This document shows, in pieces, positions 33,180 through 41,191 of a DNA stretch of 42,463 nucleotides. This DNA comes from Flavobacteriales bacterium TMED96 (GTDB taxonomy: Bacteria > Bacteroidota > Bacteroidia > Flavobacteriales > Flavobacteriaceae). Made by a program: the position numbers and the translations under genes. Position 1 is the first letter of the stretch. The number at the start of each line of letters is the position of its first letter. The stretch spans positions 1 to 42,463 of the forward strand of contig NHEX02000005.1 in NCBI GenBank assembly GCA_002171475.2. The letters run 5' to 3'. Under the pieces are notes generated by a model. That model ran no database searches, was not told where the DNA came from, and was given only the letters and a program-made list of their open reading frames with translations.

Positions 33180-35212
33180 GACAAAAACTTGTATACTATT
33201 AATGAAGAAATATAAGCAATAATCGTCATAAATGTAAATTGTATTGCCGGCCACTTCCAAGAATTAGTTTCTTTTTTAACTATAGCAATTGTGCTCATAC
33301 ATTGAAGTGCAAATGCGTAAAAAACCATCAGAGAAACTCCGGTTGGTAAATTAAACAATAGTTCACCATTTGGTTTTCTTTGATAGGACATTTTCTCTTT
33401 TATTGTATCCATCTTTTCACTGCCAACGCTAAAAATAGTTGCTAAGGTCCCAACAAATACTTCTCTTGCTGCAAATGAGGTTATTATTGCAATCCCTATT
33501 TTCCAATCATATCCCAAGGGATTTAATATAGGTTCTAGTAATTTCCCTGCAGTACCGATATACGAGTTTTCTAATCTATAAGATTGAATCTCATAATCCA
33601 ATTCATTAATATTTTTTTTGTTATCATATCTCTCCATTATAATTTCCTCTGCATATTTGAAATTGTCTCCAGGTCCATTTGATGCTAAAATCCATAAAAA
33701 AATCGATATCGATAATATTATCTTACCCGCTTCAAAAACGAATGATTTTGTTTTTGAATAAATAGTAAATAAAACGTTTTTTAAAACAGGAATTTTGTAG
33801 TTTGGCATTTCAATTATAACGTGATTCTTAAAGTTAGACTTAATTACTTTACTTAACACAAAGGCTGAAATTAGAGCCATTAAAATACCAAGTACGTATA
33901 AACCTAAAAGGGTTAACCCTTGATAATTAAATATAAAAAAATATTTATCTGGGATTACAACAGAAATAAGTATTAGATAAACAGGTAGCCTTGCAGAACA
34001 AGTCATAAAAGGTGTTACCAATATTGTTATTAGTCTTTGTTTCCAATCATCAATACTCCTTGTTGACATAACAGCTGGAATAGCACAAGCTACTCCTGAA
34101 ATTAGTGGAATTATACTTTTACCGCTTAAACCATATCTTTTTAGTCTTTTATCAAACAAAAAAACAACTCGATTCATATATCCTGTCTCTTCAAGAATAG
34201 AAATGAACATGAAAAGAAGGGCTATTTGTGGTATAAAAATTACTACACCACCTATTCCAGTAATAATTCCCTCCGCTAAAAGATTAGTAAATACTCCTTC
34301 AGGCAAAACTAATTTTGTGTAATTTGATAAGTAGGAAAACATTTCATCAATAAAATCCATTGGATAACTACTCCAACTAAAAATTGTTTGGAATATTAAA
34401 GCTAGAATTGATATAAAAATAATAGTACCCAAAAAAGGATGTAAAAATATATTGTCAAGTTTAGACCTTACATCATAAGCTTTTTTTCTATCAATATTTA
34501 AGGTTTTATTTAATTGTTTGTTTATGAATCTATATCTCTGAACCGCTTCTTTATGTTGAATTTTTTTTATGTCATTTTGATTAGGAATGTTATTTATTTC
34601 TTGAAGCCACATCCTGTAAAGTGAATTAGAATGTTTTTTTTTGTTACCCTTTTGTAGAGTTTTGAGATCCATGTAACTATTATCTAAGAGTGTTGATGTA
34701 TCTGTGTCTAGTATCTTAGGAATTTCATTTAATAAATCTTTAATCCCAGTAGAATTTCTTGTACTAATTAAAAAAATTTTGGTTTTTAATTCTTTCTCTA
34801 AACTATTTATATCTAGGGTTATGCCTCTTTTATCCATAACATCACACATATTAATAACTAGATATAATGGAATGCACAAATCTTTTGCTTGGGTAAACAA
34901 AAGAAGATTATGTTTTAGATTTTCAATATCTGAAACAACAAGGGCAGCATCAGGTGAAATTTCATTTTTTTTAAGTAGAATGTCCGATACAATCTGTTCC
35001 TCCGGCGAAAATGAGTTTATACTATAAGCCCCTGGTAAATCAATTACATTTACAAAACAATTGTTTTTAATATTTATAATCCCCTCTTTTTTTTCAACTG
35101 TAACTCCTGGGAAATTCCCTGTTTTTTGGTTTAAACCTGTCAATTTATTAAACAATGAAGATTTACCCGTATTGGGGTTACCCAAAAGCAAAAGGTTGAA
35201 TTTTTTTTTCAT
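33176..35212 (-). CDS. feoB: Ferrous iron transport protein B
   Basis: This 678-residue inner-membrane Fe(II) transporter is driven or gated by an N-terminal GTPase. G1 is GNPNTGKSSLFNKLTG near residue 11, G2 in NFPGVTVEKKEG, G3 in DLPGAYSI and G4 in INMCD. The membrane part has two Gate motifs, with the conserved Cys in SGVACAIPAVMSTR and TPFMTCSARLPVY. The A9 tract right after the ATG (KKK codons, T9 on the plus strand at 35201-35209) keeps its frame. The ATG overlaps the feoA stop as TAATG. Confidence 0.96.
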   Translation of the reverse strand: MKKKFNLLLLGNPNTGKSSLFNKLTGLNQKTGNFPGVTVEKKEGIINIKNNCFVNVIDLPGAYSINSFSPEEQIVSDILLKKNEISPDAALVVSDIENLKHNLLLFTQAKDLCIPLYLVINMCDVMDKRGITLDINSLEKELKTKIFLISTRNSTGIKDLLNEIPKILDTDTSTLLDNSYMDLKTLQKGNKKKHSNSLYRMWLQEINNIPNQNDIKKIQHKEAVQRYRFINKQLNKTLNIDRKKAYDVRSKLDNIFLHPFLGTIIFISILALIFQTIFSWSSYPMDFIDEMFSYLSNYTKLVLPEGVFTNLLAEGIITGIGGVVIFIPQIALLFMFISILEETGYMNRVVFLFDKRLKRYGLSGKSIIPLISGVACAIPAVMSTRSIDDWKQRLITILVTPFMTCSARLPVYLILISVVIPDKYFFIFNYQGLTLLGLYVLGILMALISAFVLSKVIKSNFKNHVIIEMPNYKIPVLKNVLFTIYSKTKSFVFEAGKIILSISIFLWILASNGPGDNFKYAEEIIMERYDNKKNINELDYEIQSYRLENSYIGTAGKLLEPILNPLGYDWKIGIAIITSFAAREVFVGTLATIFSVGSEKMDTIKEKMSYQRKPNGELLFNLPTGVSLMVFYAFALQCMSTIAIVKKETNSWKWPAIQFTFMTIIAYISSLIVYKFLS

Positions 35213-35436
35213 TAATCTATTTTTTCAACCTCAATTTTTTTTGCAATTTCTTCCGTTATAGCTAAATAAAAACCATCCAAAACTATATATAGCAAACCAT
35301 TTTTTGAAGGAAGTCTTTCTAATGCTATTTCAGCACCAGGAATGAAACCTAATTGAACAAATTTAGCTGGAACGAAGTCTGTAGGTACTTTACAAACTTT
35401 AACAGGCTGATTTAATTTGATTTTATCTAAAGTCAT
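35212..35436 (-). CDS. feoA: Ferrous iron transport protein A
   Basis: This 74-residue cytoplasmic SH3-like protein supports FeoB. The family pattern is seen in ALERLPSKNGLLYIVLDGFYLAIT with the LGFIPGAEIALE strand before it. It is the first gene of feoA-feoB-small Cys-rich gene, with one-base overlap to feoB. A well-formed promoter lies 24 bp upstream. Confidence 0.9.
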   Translation of the reverse strand: MTLDKIKLNQPVKVCKVPTDFVPAKFVQLGFIPGAEIALERLPSKNGLLYIVLDGFYLAITEEIAKKIEVEKID

Positions 35437-35459
35437 TAAATTAAGGATGGATAATAAAA

Positions 35460-35490
35460 CAAAATTAACCTAAATTGATTGGTTTGCAAA
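35460..35490 (-). promoter_or_regulatory. Promoter of the feoAB operon (TTTG-N19-TAATTTTG)
   Basis: On the minus strand TTTG (35490-35487) and TAATTTTG (35467-35460) match the Bacteroidetes consensus with a 19-nt spacer. Transcription would start near 35453, about 17 nt before the feoA ATG. The spacer ends in TTTAGGTTAA, one half of a DtxR/IdeR-like iron box, overlapping the -7 element; the second half is not conserved, so iron control is only suggested. Confidence 0.55.
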
Positions 35491-35503
35491 AATGATTTTA
35501 GAG

Positions 35504-36175
35504 CTAGTTGTATTCTTCAATTAAAATATCAATATCTTTTTTAAGTACTTGTATATCTTTGTCATCAGTACCATCGTAAAAACCTCTAATTCTTTTTTCT
35601 TTGTCTACCAGAACAAAATTTTCTGTATGAATCATATCATGAGTATTACTGTCTGCGTTTTCTTTTACAACTAAAAACGATTTTCTAGCAAGGGAATAAA
35701 TTTTTGACTTTTCTCCAGTCAACAGGTTCCAATACTTGTCATCTACTCCTTTTTTAACCGAATATTCTTTAAGTACTGGAACTGAATCTATTTCTGGAGT
35801 GACTGAAAATGATAATAATTTTACTTTCTTCTTGTCTTTTATATAGTTTTGAATCTTAACCATATTATCTGTCATAATAGGACAAATTGATGGGCAAGTT
35901 GTGAAGAAAAAATCAGCAACATATATGAATCCGTTATAATCCTTTTCTGACACTATTTTTCCATTTTGATTTAAAAATTCGAAACTTTTAATTTTGTGAA
36001 ATCTCTTCACATGTTGAATACTACTATCTACTAATTCATAATTTACATCATTTGGCTGAAAAATTGGTAAAGTTTTTTTTGGGGTTAGCGCTGTATAAAA
36101 AAGTAACAGAATGAGGAAAGCAATTGAAATAAATATGGCTAAAAATAATCTATACTTATATATAATTTTATACAT
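35504..36175 (-). CDS. SCO1/SenC family copper chaperone
   Basis: This 223-residue thioredoxin-fold protein is anchored by one N-terminal helix (about residues 10-30) and faces the periplasm. The copper ligands are C94 and C98 in FTTCPSICPIM and H183 in DMIHTENFVLVD. SCO proteins deliver copper to the CuA site of cytochrome c oxidase. The gene diverges from rseP with 108 bp between starts. Confidence 0.93.
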   Translation of the reverse strand: MYKIIYKYRLFLAIFISIAFLILLLFYTALTPKKTLPIFQPNDVNYELVDSSIQHVKRFHKIKSFEFLNQNGKIVSEKDYNGFIYVADFFFTTCPSICPIMTDNMVKIQNYIKDKKKVKLLSFSVTPEIDSVPVLKEYSVKKGVDDKYWNLLTGEKSKIYSLARKSFLVVKENADSNTHDMIHTENFVLVDKEKRIRGFYDGTDDKDIQVLKKDIDILIEEYN

Positions 36176-36255
36176 TAATTATATTTTATCAAGCTTATAA
36201 AATGTTAAATCAAATATAAATTGAAATATAAACAATACTAAAACTTTGAAATGTT

Positions 36256-36263
36256 TATTTTTG
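36256..36263 (+). promoter_or_regulatory. Candidate -7 promoter element TATTTTTG of rseP
   Basis: TATTTTTG matches TAnnTTTG and lies 20 bp before the rseP ATG. No clear TTTG lies at -33. Confidence 0.35.
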
Positions 36264-36283
36264 TCCCTCAATAGGAAAAATTT

Positions 36284-37597
36284 ATGGAAATTTTTTTAAT
36301 TAAGGCTTTTCAATTTTTACTAAGCTTGTCATTGATTGTGGTGTTACATGAGCTCGGTCATTTTATCCCTGCTAAAATTTTCAAAACAAAGGTTGAAAAG
36401 TTTTATCTTTTTTTTGATGTTAAATTCTCTATATTCAAAAAGAAAATAGGCGATACAATATACGGGATTGGGTGGTTGCCGTTGGGAGGTTATGTGAAAA
36501 TAGCTGGTATGATTGACGAGAGCATGGATTTAGATCAAATGAAAAAAGACCCTCATCCCTAGGAATTCAGATCAAAACCAGCATGGCAGAGATTAATTAT
36601 AATGCTGGGAGGAGTCACTGTGAATATTATTTTGGGTTTTCTTATATACATGATGATATTATTCATTTGGGGTAAAGACGTTATGCCGTATAGTGACATG
36701 CCTGACGGATTTAATGCTTCGCCCGTTGCAAAATCAATCGGTTTTAGAGATGGAGACCTAGTACTTGAGGTTGACAATAAAGAGTTAGAATCGGTGGTTG
36801 ATATCAATCGTTATCTTTTTCTTAGAAACTCTAAAAGAGTTAAAGTTAAACATACTAGCGGGAAAATTGAAGTGATTAATATTCCTGAAAATTTCGGCTC
36901 CATGCTTTTTGAAGCTGGTGAAATCATACCTTTATCTCCAAGAATCAGTAATACTGTTGACAGCATTGTTAAAGGGGGACCAGCTGATCTTGCAGGAATT
37001 AAAGCAGGTGATAAAATTATTGCTCTTTTTGAAGATACAATTTCATCTAGGAACGATATTACAATTGAAAAGTATTCTAAAAAAGATTCGCTTAAGTTTA
37101 CAATCCAAAGAAATGGGAACTCATTTGTCAGGTATGTCTATCCAAGGGAAGATTCATTTTTTGGAGGATATTTCAAGCAAAATTTTAAATTAACTCATGT
37201 TGGCCTGACATTCTCTGAAAGTATTGTTCAGGGCTTCAGCTATGGTTATTGGACTCTTTATGAATATATAGCACAATTCAAATATATTTTTACAAAAAAG
37301 GGAGCTTCACAACTAGGTGGCTTTGGTGCAATCGGCAGCTTATTCCCCTCGAAATGGGATTGGAAAGGGTTTTGGTCAAGCACCGCCTTAATCTCAATTA
37401 TTCTTGCATTTATGAATATCTTACCCATTCCAGCCCTGGATGGAGGACATGCAATGTTTTTGATGTATGAAATTATAACTGGAAGAAAAGCGAATGATAA
37501 AGTTCTTGAGTATGCACAAGTAATTGGATTCATTTTTCTAATTACATTAGTTATTTATGCAAATGGGAATGATCTTTACAGATGGCTTTACACATAA
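36284..37597 (+). pseudogene. rseP: Site-2 protease RseP, interrupted by an in-frame TAG
   Basis: The frame from ATG 36284 to 37597 would encode a 437-residue intramembrane zinc metalloprotease, except for a TAG at codon 93 (36560-36562). Before it lie the HExxH motif H21-E-L-G-H25 in VVLHELGHFIPA and the GYVKIAGMIDES loop. After it, in the same frame, come EFRSKPAWQR, PDZ domains, and the second zinc motif NILPIPALDGGH. Relatives have tryptophan at this spot (PWEFRSKPAW), so one G-to-A change, TGG to TAG, explains the break. RseP cleaves anti-sigma factors and signal peptides and is normally important. Possible explanations are a base-call error, a rare allele, suppression, or a real knock-out. 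Restart at ATG 36602 would give only the C-terminal part. Confidence 0.85.
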
Positions 37598-37672
37598 AAT
37601 ATTTTTGTTGTTTTTTTTTCCCACTAATAATTGTCTTTTCTATATTTGAGTTACAATGATTAAAAAATCTAT

Positions 37673-38110
37673 ATGAAAAATTTAACTTTTTTATGCTTTC
37701 TTCTACTATCTGTTAATATTTATTCTCAGGAAGAGAAAGCTAGTATTGAAGATTTTGTTAGCGAACATCAAGGTCTTGAGGAAAACGAGAGTGGTGAAAT
37801 AACTCCAATAAACGATAGAGAAATCAACAAAAAAATCCGTTTTTTTATTGAAGAGAGATTTGTTAATGTTGAGTTTACTAGAAATATCATTTGGGATAAC
37901 TATCAAACCTTCATAAGTCCTTATGATAGATATCACTACCACACTTTTATAGTCCAAGTTAAGGTTCAAGGGCATGATCGATTAAAATATCTAGAGGTAA
38001 CATATTACCCAAGAACAGAAAAAGTCGAGAGTGGATTTGAGTGGGAGGACGAAACAATGGAATTTGAGGACAAAACAAAAGTAAAAGAAGTAGAAGCTAT
38101 TAATTCTTAA
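37673..38110 (+). CDS. Small secreted protein of unknown function
   Basis: I do not recognise a family for this 145-residue protein. A signal peptide is clear at residues 1-18 (KNLTFLCFLLLSVNIYSQ, cleavage after YS). The mature part is acidic and rich in aromatic residues, with FIVQVKVQGHDRLKYLEVTYYP suggesting a small beta-sheet domain, and a Glu/Asp/Lys-rich tail (TMEFEDKTKVKEVEA). A TATATTTG at 37641-37648 could be its -7 promoter box. It follows rseP by 75 bp and converges on the phosphoesterase gene. It may be periplasmic. Confidence 0.65.
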   Translation: MKNLTFLCFLLLSVNIYSQEEKASIEDFVSEHQGLEENESGEITPINDREINKKIRFFIEERFVNVEFTRNIIWDNYQTFISPYDRYHYHTFIVQVKVQGHDRLKYLEVTYYPRTEKVESGFEWEDETMEFEDKTKVKEVEAINS

Positions 38111-38131
38111 GGATTATTTTCGGCGCTTTCA

Positions 38132-38776
38132 TCAATTTGCTTTCTCTTTTATTTCGATAACTTCCTTATTTGTTATTACAAATACTTGATCATCATTTTC
38201 AATTTTTAGTAGGTGCATTCCTGTAAAACTGCCAAAGGAAGGTAGTATTATCTGATCTTTATTATAGATGAAGCAAGGAAATTTCATTATTTGTTTTCCT
38301 TTTCCGGCTAATCTTACCCCAGGGTGAATGTGTCCAGAAAACACAAAATAATCATTTATTTTTTTTGGATGATGTGTGAAAAGAAACTTTTCAATTTTTA
38401 AATAATTATAAGTTTTTATTCCTACTTGTTGAAATTTTAATTTTGGAATGATATCGTGGTTGCCCTTAATTAAAATGATTTTTAAGGAGTTTTTTTTTAC
38501 CCAATTCTCAAATAAAAACCATTCGTTATTAAGGGAGCTATGAAATAAATCTCCCAAAAAAATTATTTGGGAAAAATTTAGTGAATTTTTAAGCTTGGAA
38601 ATCTTGTCATAAAATACGCTTTCAACTTTTCTAGGTACTGGTATACCGCTCTTTCTAAAGTGACCTACTTTTCCCAAATGTATATCTGCAAGTAAAAGAG
38701 TATTTTTTTCTTTCCAAAAAATCGCTCCTGTTTTATGTAAGTAAAAGTGATTTTTAAATATGACTATCTCTTTCAT
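38132..38776 (-). CDS. pdeM: Ligase-associated DNA damage response endonuclease PdeM
   Basis: This 214-residue calcineurin-like metallophosphoesterase has metal-binding motifs LLADIHLGKVGHFRKSG (D-x-H), IFLGDLFHS (GD), LIKGNHDI (GNHD) and FSGHIHPG (GHxH). It matches the phosphoesterase of the Bacteroidetes ligase-associated DNA damage cluster. The ATG overlaps the helicase stop as ATGA, so helicase and nuclease are meant to be made together. A T9 tract at 38490-38498 (plus strand) keeps its frame here. The exact substrate is not known. Confidence 0.9.
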   Translation of the reverse strand: MKEIVIFKNHFYLHKTGAIFWKEKNTLLLADIHLGKVGHFRKSGIPVPRKVESVFYDKISKLKNSLNFSQIIFLGDLFHSSLNNEWFLFENWVKKNSLKIILIKGNHDIIPKLKFQQVGIKTYNYLKIEKFLFTHHPKKINDYFVFSGHIHPGVRLAGKGKQIMKFPCFIYNKDQIILPSFGSFTGMHLLKIENDDQVFVITNKEVIEIKEKAN

Positions 38777-41191
38777 TTAACAGACTTTTCAAGTTGTAAA
38801 TACATTTTTCTAATCCGATCCTCAACACTTTCGGATGACATTTTACTTCTGATTCTATCGGTAATTAATGGAAATGAAAATGGTGTAGGATATTTGCAGT
38901 CTTTCCAAACCATTTTTAGCTTTTCAATTTTTTCAAAAGTTCTCTGTATTCTTGAACTTTCTATTCCATGATCAAAGGTTTCGTTTATAGCTTGTTGGTA
39001 AAGTAAGTTGTCAGGTTCGTACTCTTTGAATACATCATAAAATAATTGAGACCCTGATTGAAGCTGCTTTGTTTTAACTGGTTTTGTAGGGTACCCTTGA
39101 AAAACCAATCCAGAAATTACTGCAATTTCTCTAAACTTTCTCCTACTCATTTCAGAAATATTTACACTTTTTGATAGGTCGTCTAATAAATAATCTTTTG
39201 TTAGTAAATTATTTTCTATAAAAATATCTCTATCAAACTCTTGATCTGATAGAAGCTCAAATCCATAATCATTGACGGATATCGTAAAAGTTATTGGATA
39301 AAGTAAACTTATTCTATATGCCAGTAGGCTTGAAACTGCTTCGTTGACTGCATATCCTTCAAAAAGGTAAAATAAAGTATGAAAACCCTCCTTAGTTTTA
39401 AAGCGCTCAATAAGCAGTTCGTCACTCTTGGGTATTTTTGATTCTCGGTTCTGTTGATTAAACATACTATCTAGAGCCTTGAACTCTTTTGTTGAATAGT
39501 TTTTTTTGTTGTGAAAAGTGTTTTTTAATAGATCACTTAAATTAGAACTAAAGCTAAATCTTCCTCCAATCCAAGCTGGAATTTTAGCTTTATTTAATTT
39601 CGATTTTCTAACTATTACCTCCATACCTTTAAGATTTAAAAGTTCTAAGTTTTTCCCTGCAAATGTAAAGACCTCTCCTTTAGATAATTTTGACACAAAC
39701 CATTCTTCAATTGTCCCTAGTTGTTTACCAGTTTGATATTTAACTTTTAATACCGAATCACTTACAATTGTACCCATTGAAAGCCTGTGTCTCAACGCAA
39801 TCCCTTTATCAAGAACCACCATAAGTCCGTCCTCTAAAATTTGTACTTTTTTGAATTCATCATAATATTCTAAAGATTGGCTACCCTTAGTTAAAAAGTT
39901 TAGAATCCATTTCCATTTACTAGAATTAATCGTTTGAAAACTAAATGTTTTTTTTATCAATGAAAAAATTTCGTCAGGAAAAAAACCTTCTCCAATTGCA
40001 AGAGTAGTTAGAAATTGAATCAATACGTCATAGGAATTGATATGTGGTAATCGGTCTTCAATCATTTGTTTTTTAATTCCCTCTTGTAAAGCAACAGATT
40101 CAATTAATTCAATTGCGTGGGTTGGAAGAAAATATATTTTGCTGGGATTATTAGGTTGGTGTCCACTCCTACCAGCCCTTTGAATAAATCTTCCAACACC
40201 TTTTGGGCTTCCAACTTGGATACACACTTCAACTGGACTAAAGTCAACTCCTAAGTCAAGACTAGAAGTACATACGACAACCTTTAATTTATTTTCTCTA
40301 AGACTATTTTCTACCCATAGTCTTATTTTTTTATCAATACTCCCGTGATGCATTGCAATTTCTCCAGCTAATTCTGGGTAAGAATGTATGATTGTGTGAT
40401 ACCAAATTTCACACTGTGAACGTGTATTGGTAAAAATTAAAGTTATTTTACCTTTTCTAATAATTTTTATTACCTCACCTATCAAATGAGTACCTAAATG
40501 ACCTCTCCATGGAAATCTCTCCATACTTTTTGGGATGATAGATTTTACATTTATCTTTTTATTTATTTTAGATGTAATAGTTGTGAAGCTGTTTTCTATT
40601 CCCATTAATATTTCACCAGCTAGTTTTTTGTTCCCAAGTGTTGCAGATATACCAATAATTTTGATTTTAGGTATTAAAAATTTAAGATATGAGATTGCTA
40701 GTTCTACCTGAACACCCCTTTTTGTTCCTAAAAGTTCGTGCCACTCATCAACTACTATGGCTCTCAAATTTTTAAAAATATCTTTGTGCTTTTTTGAACT
40801 TAAAAGGATATGTAAAGTTTCTGGCGTAGTTATTAATCCAAAAGGAAAGTTTTTGTTTTGTTTTGTCTTCCTGCTCTGTGGAGTATCTCCTGTTCTTAAA
40901 TCAACATTTATGTCAGTTTTTAAATCTGTACATAACTGTTGCGTAGATTTCTGAATTTCAACGGCCAAAGCTCTAAGTGGGGTAATCCATATAACATTTA
41001 TTCCTTCTTCAATTTTTTTTTAGTTCAAAAGATTCATTCAATATACCCCCCCAAACAGCATAAGTCTTTCCTGTTCCCGTCGGAGCATGAAGCATTATAT
41101 TTTCCCCTTTCGCGTAGTGTTCCCAACAATCAACTTGAAAGTCCTGGGGTTTCCAGCCCTTTGCTTTAAACCATTTTTCCACTGGCCTCAT
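38773..41191 (-). pseudogene. Ligase-associated DEXH-box DNA helicase (Lhr-like), frameshifted at an A9 tract
   Basis: The reading frame begins at ATG 41191 with the Q-motif region (DFQVDCWEHY) and Walker A HAPTGTGKTY near residue 36. It runs into a stop at 41009 after an A9 tract (T9 at 41013-41021). The next frame continues at once with VIWITPLRALAVE (motif Ia), DEWHELLG (motif II), ISATLG (III) and RFIQRAGRSGHQP (VI), then a long Lhr-like C-terminal domain to 38773. Dropping one A restores an 805-residue protein. It overlaps the ligase and pdeM genes by 4 bp each. Homologues are the DEXH helicases of the ligase-associated DNA damage cluster. Because everything else is intact, an error or slippage at the tract is as likely as true loss. 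Confidence 0.85.

Noticed and set aside
36284-37597. General reassignment of TAG to tryptophan or another amino acid
   Set aside because: The genes ending at 21871 and 27016 end with TAG at normal C-termini, so TAG works as stop.
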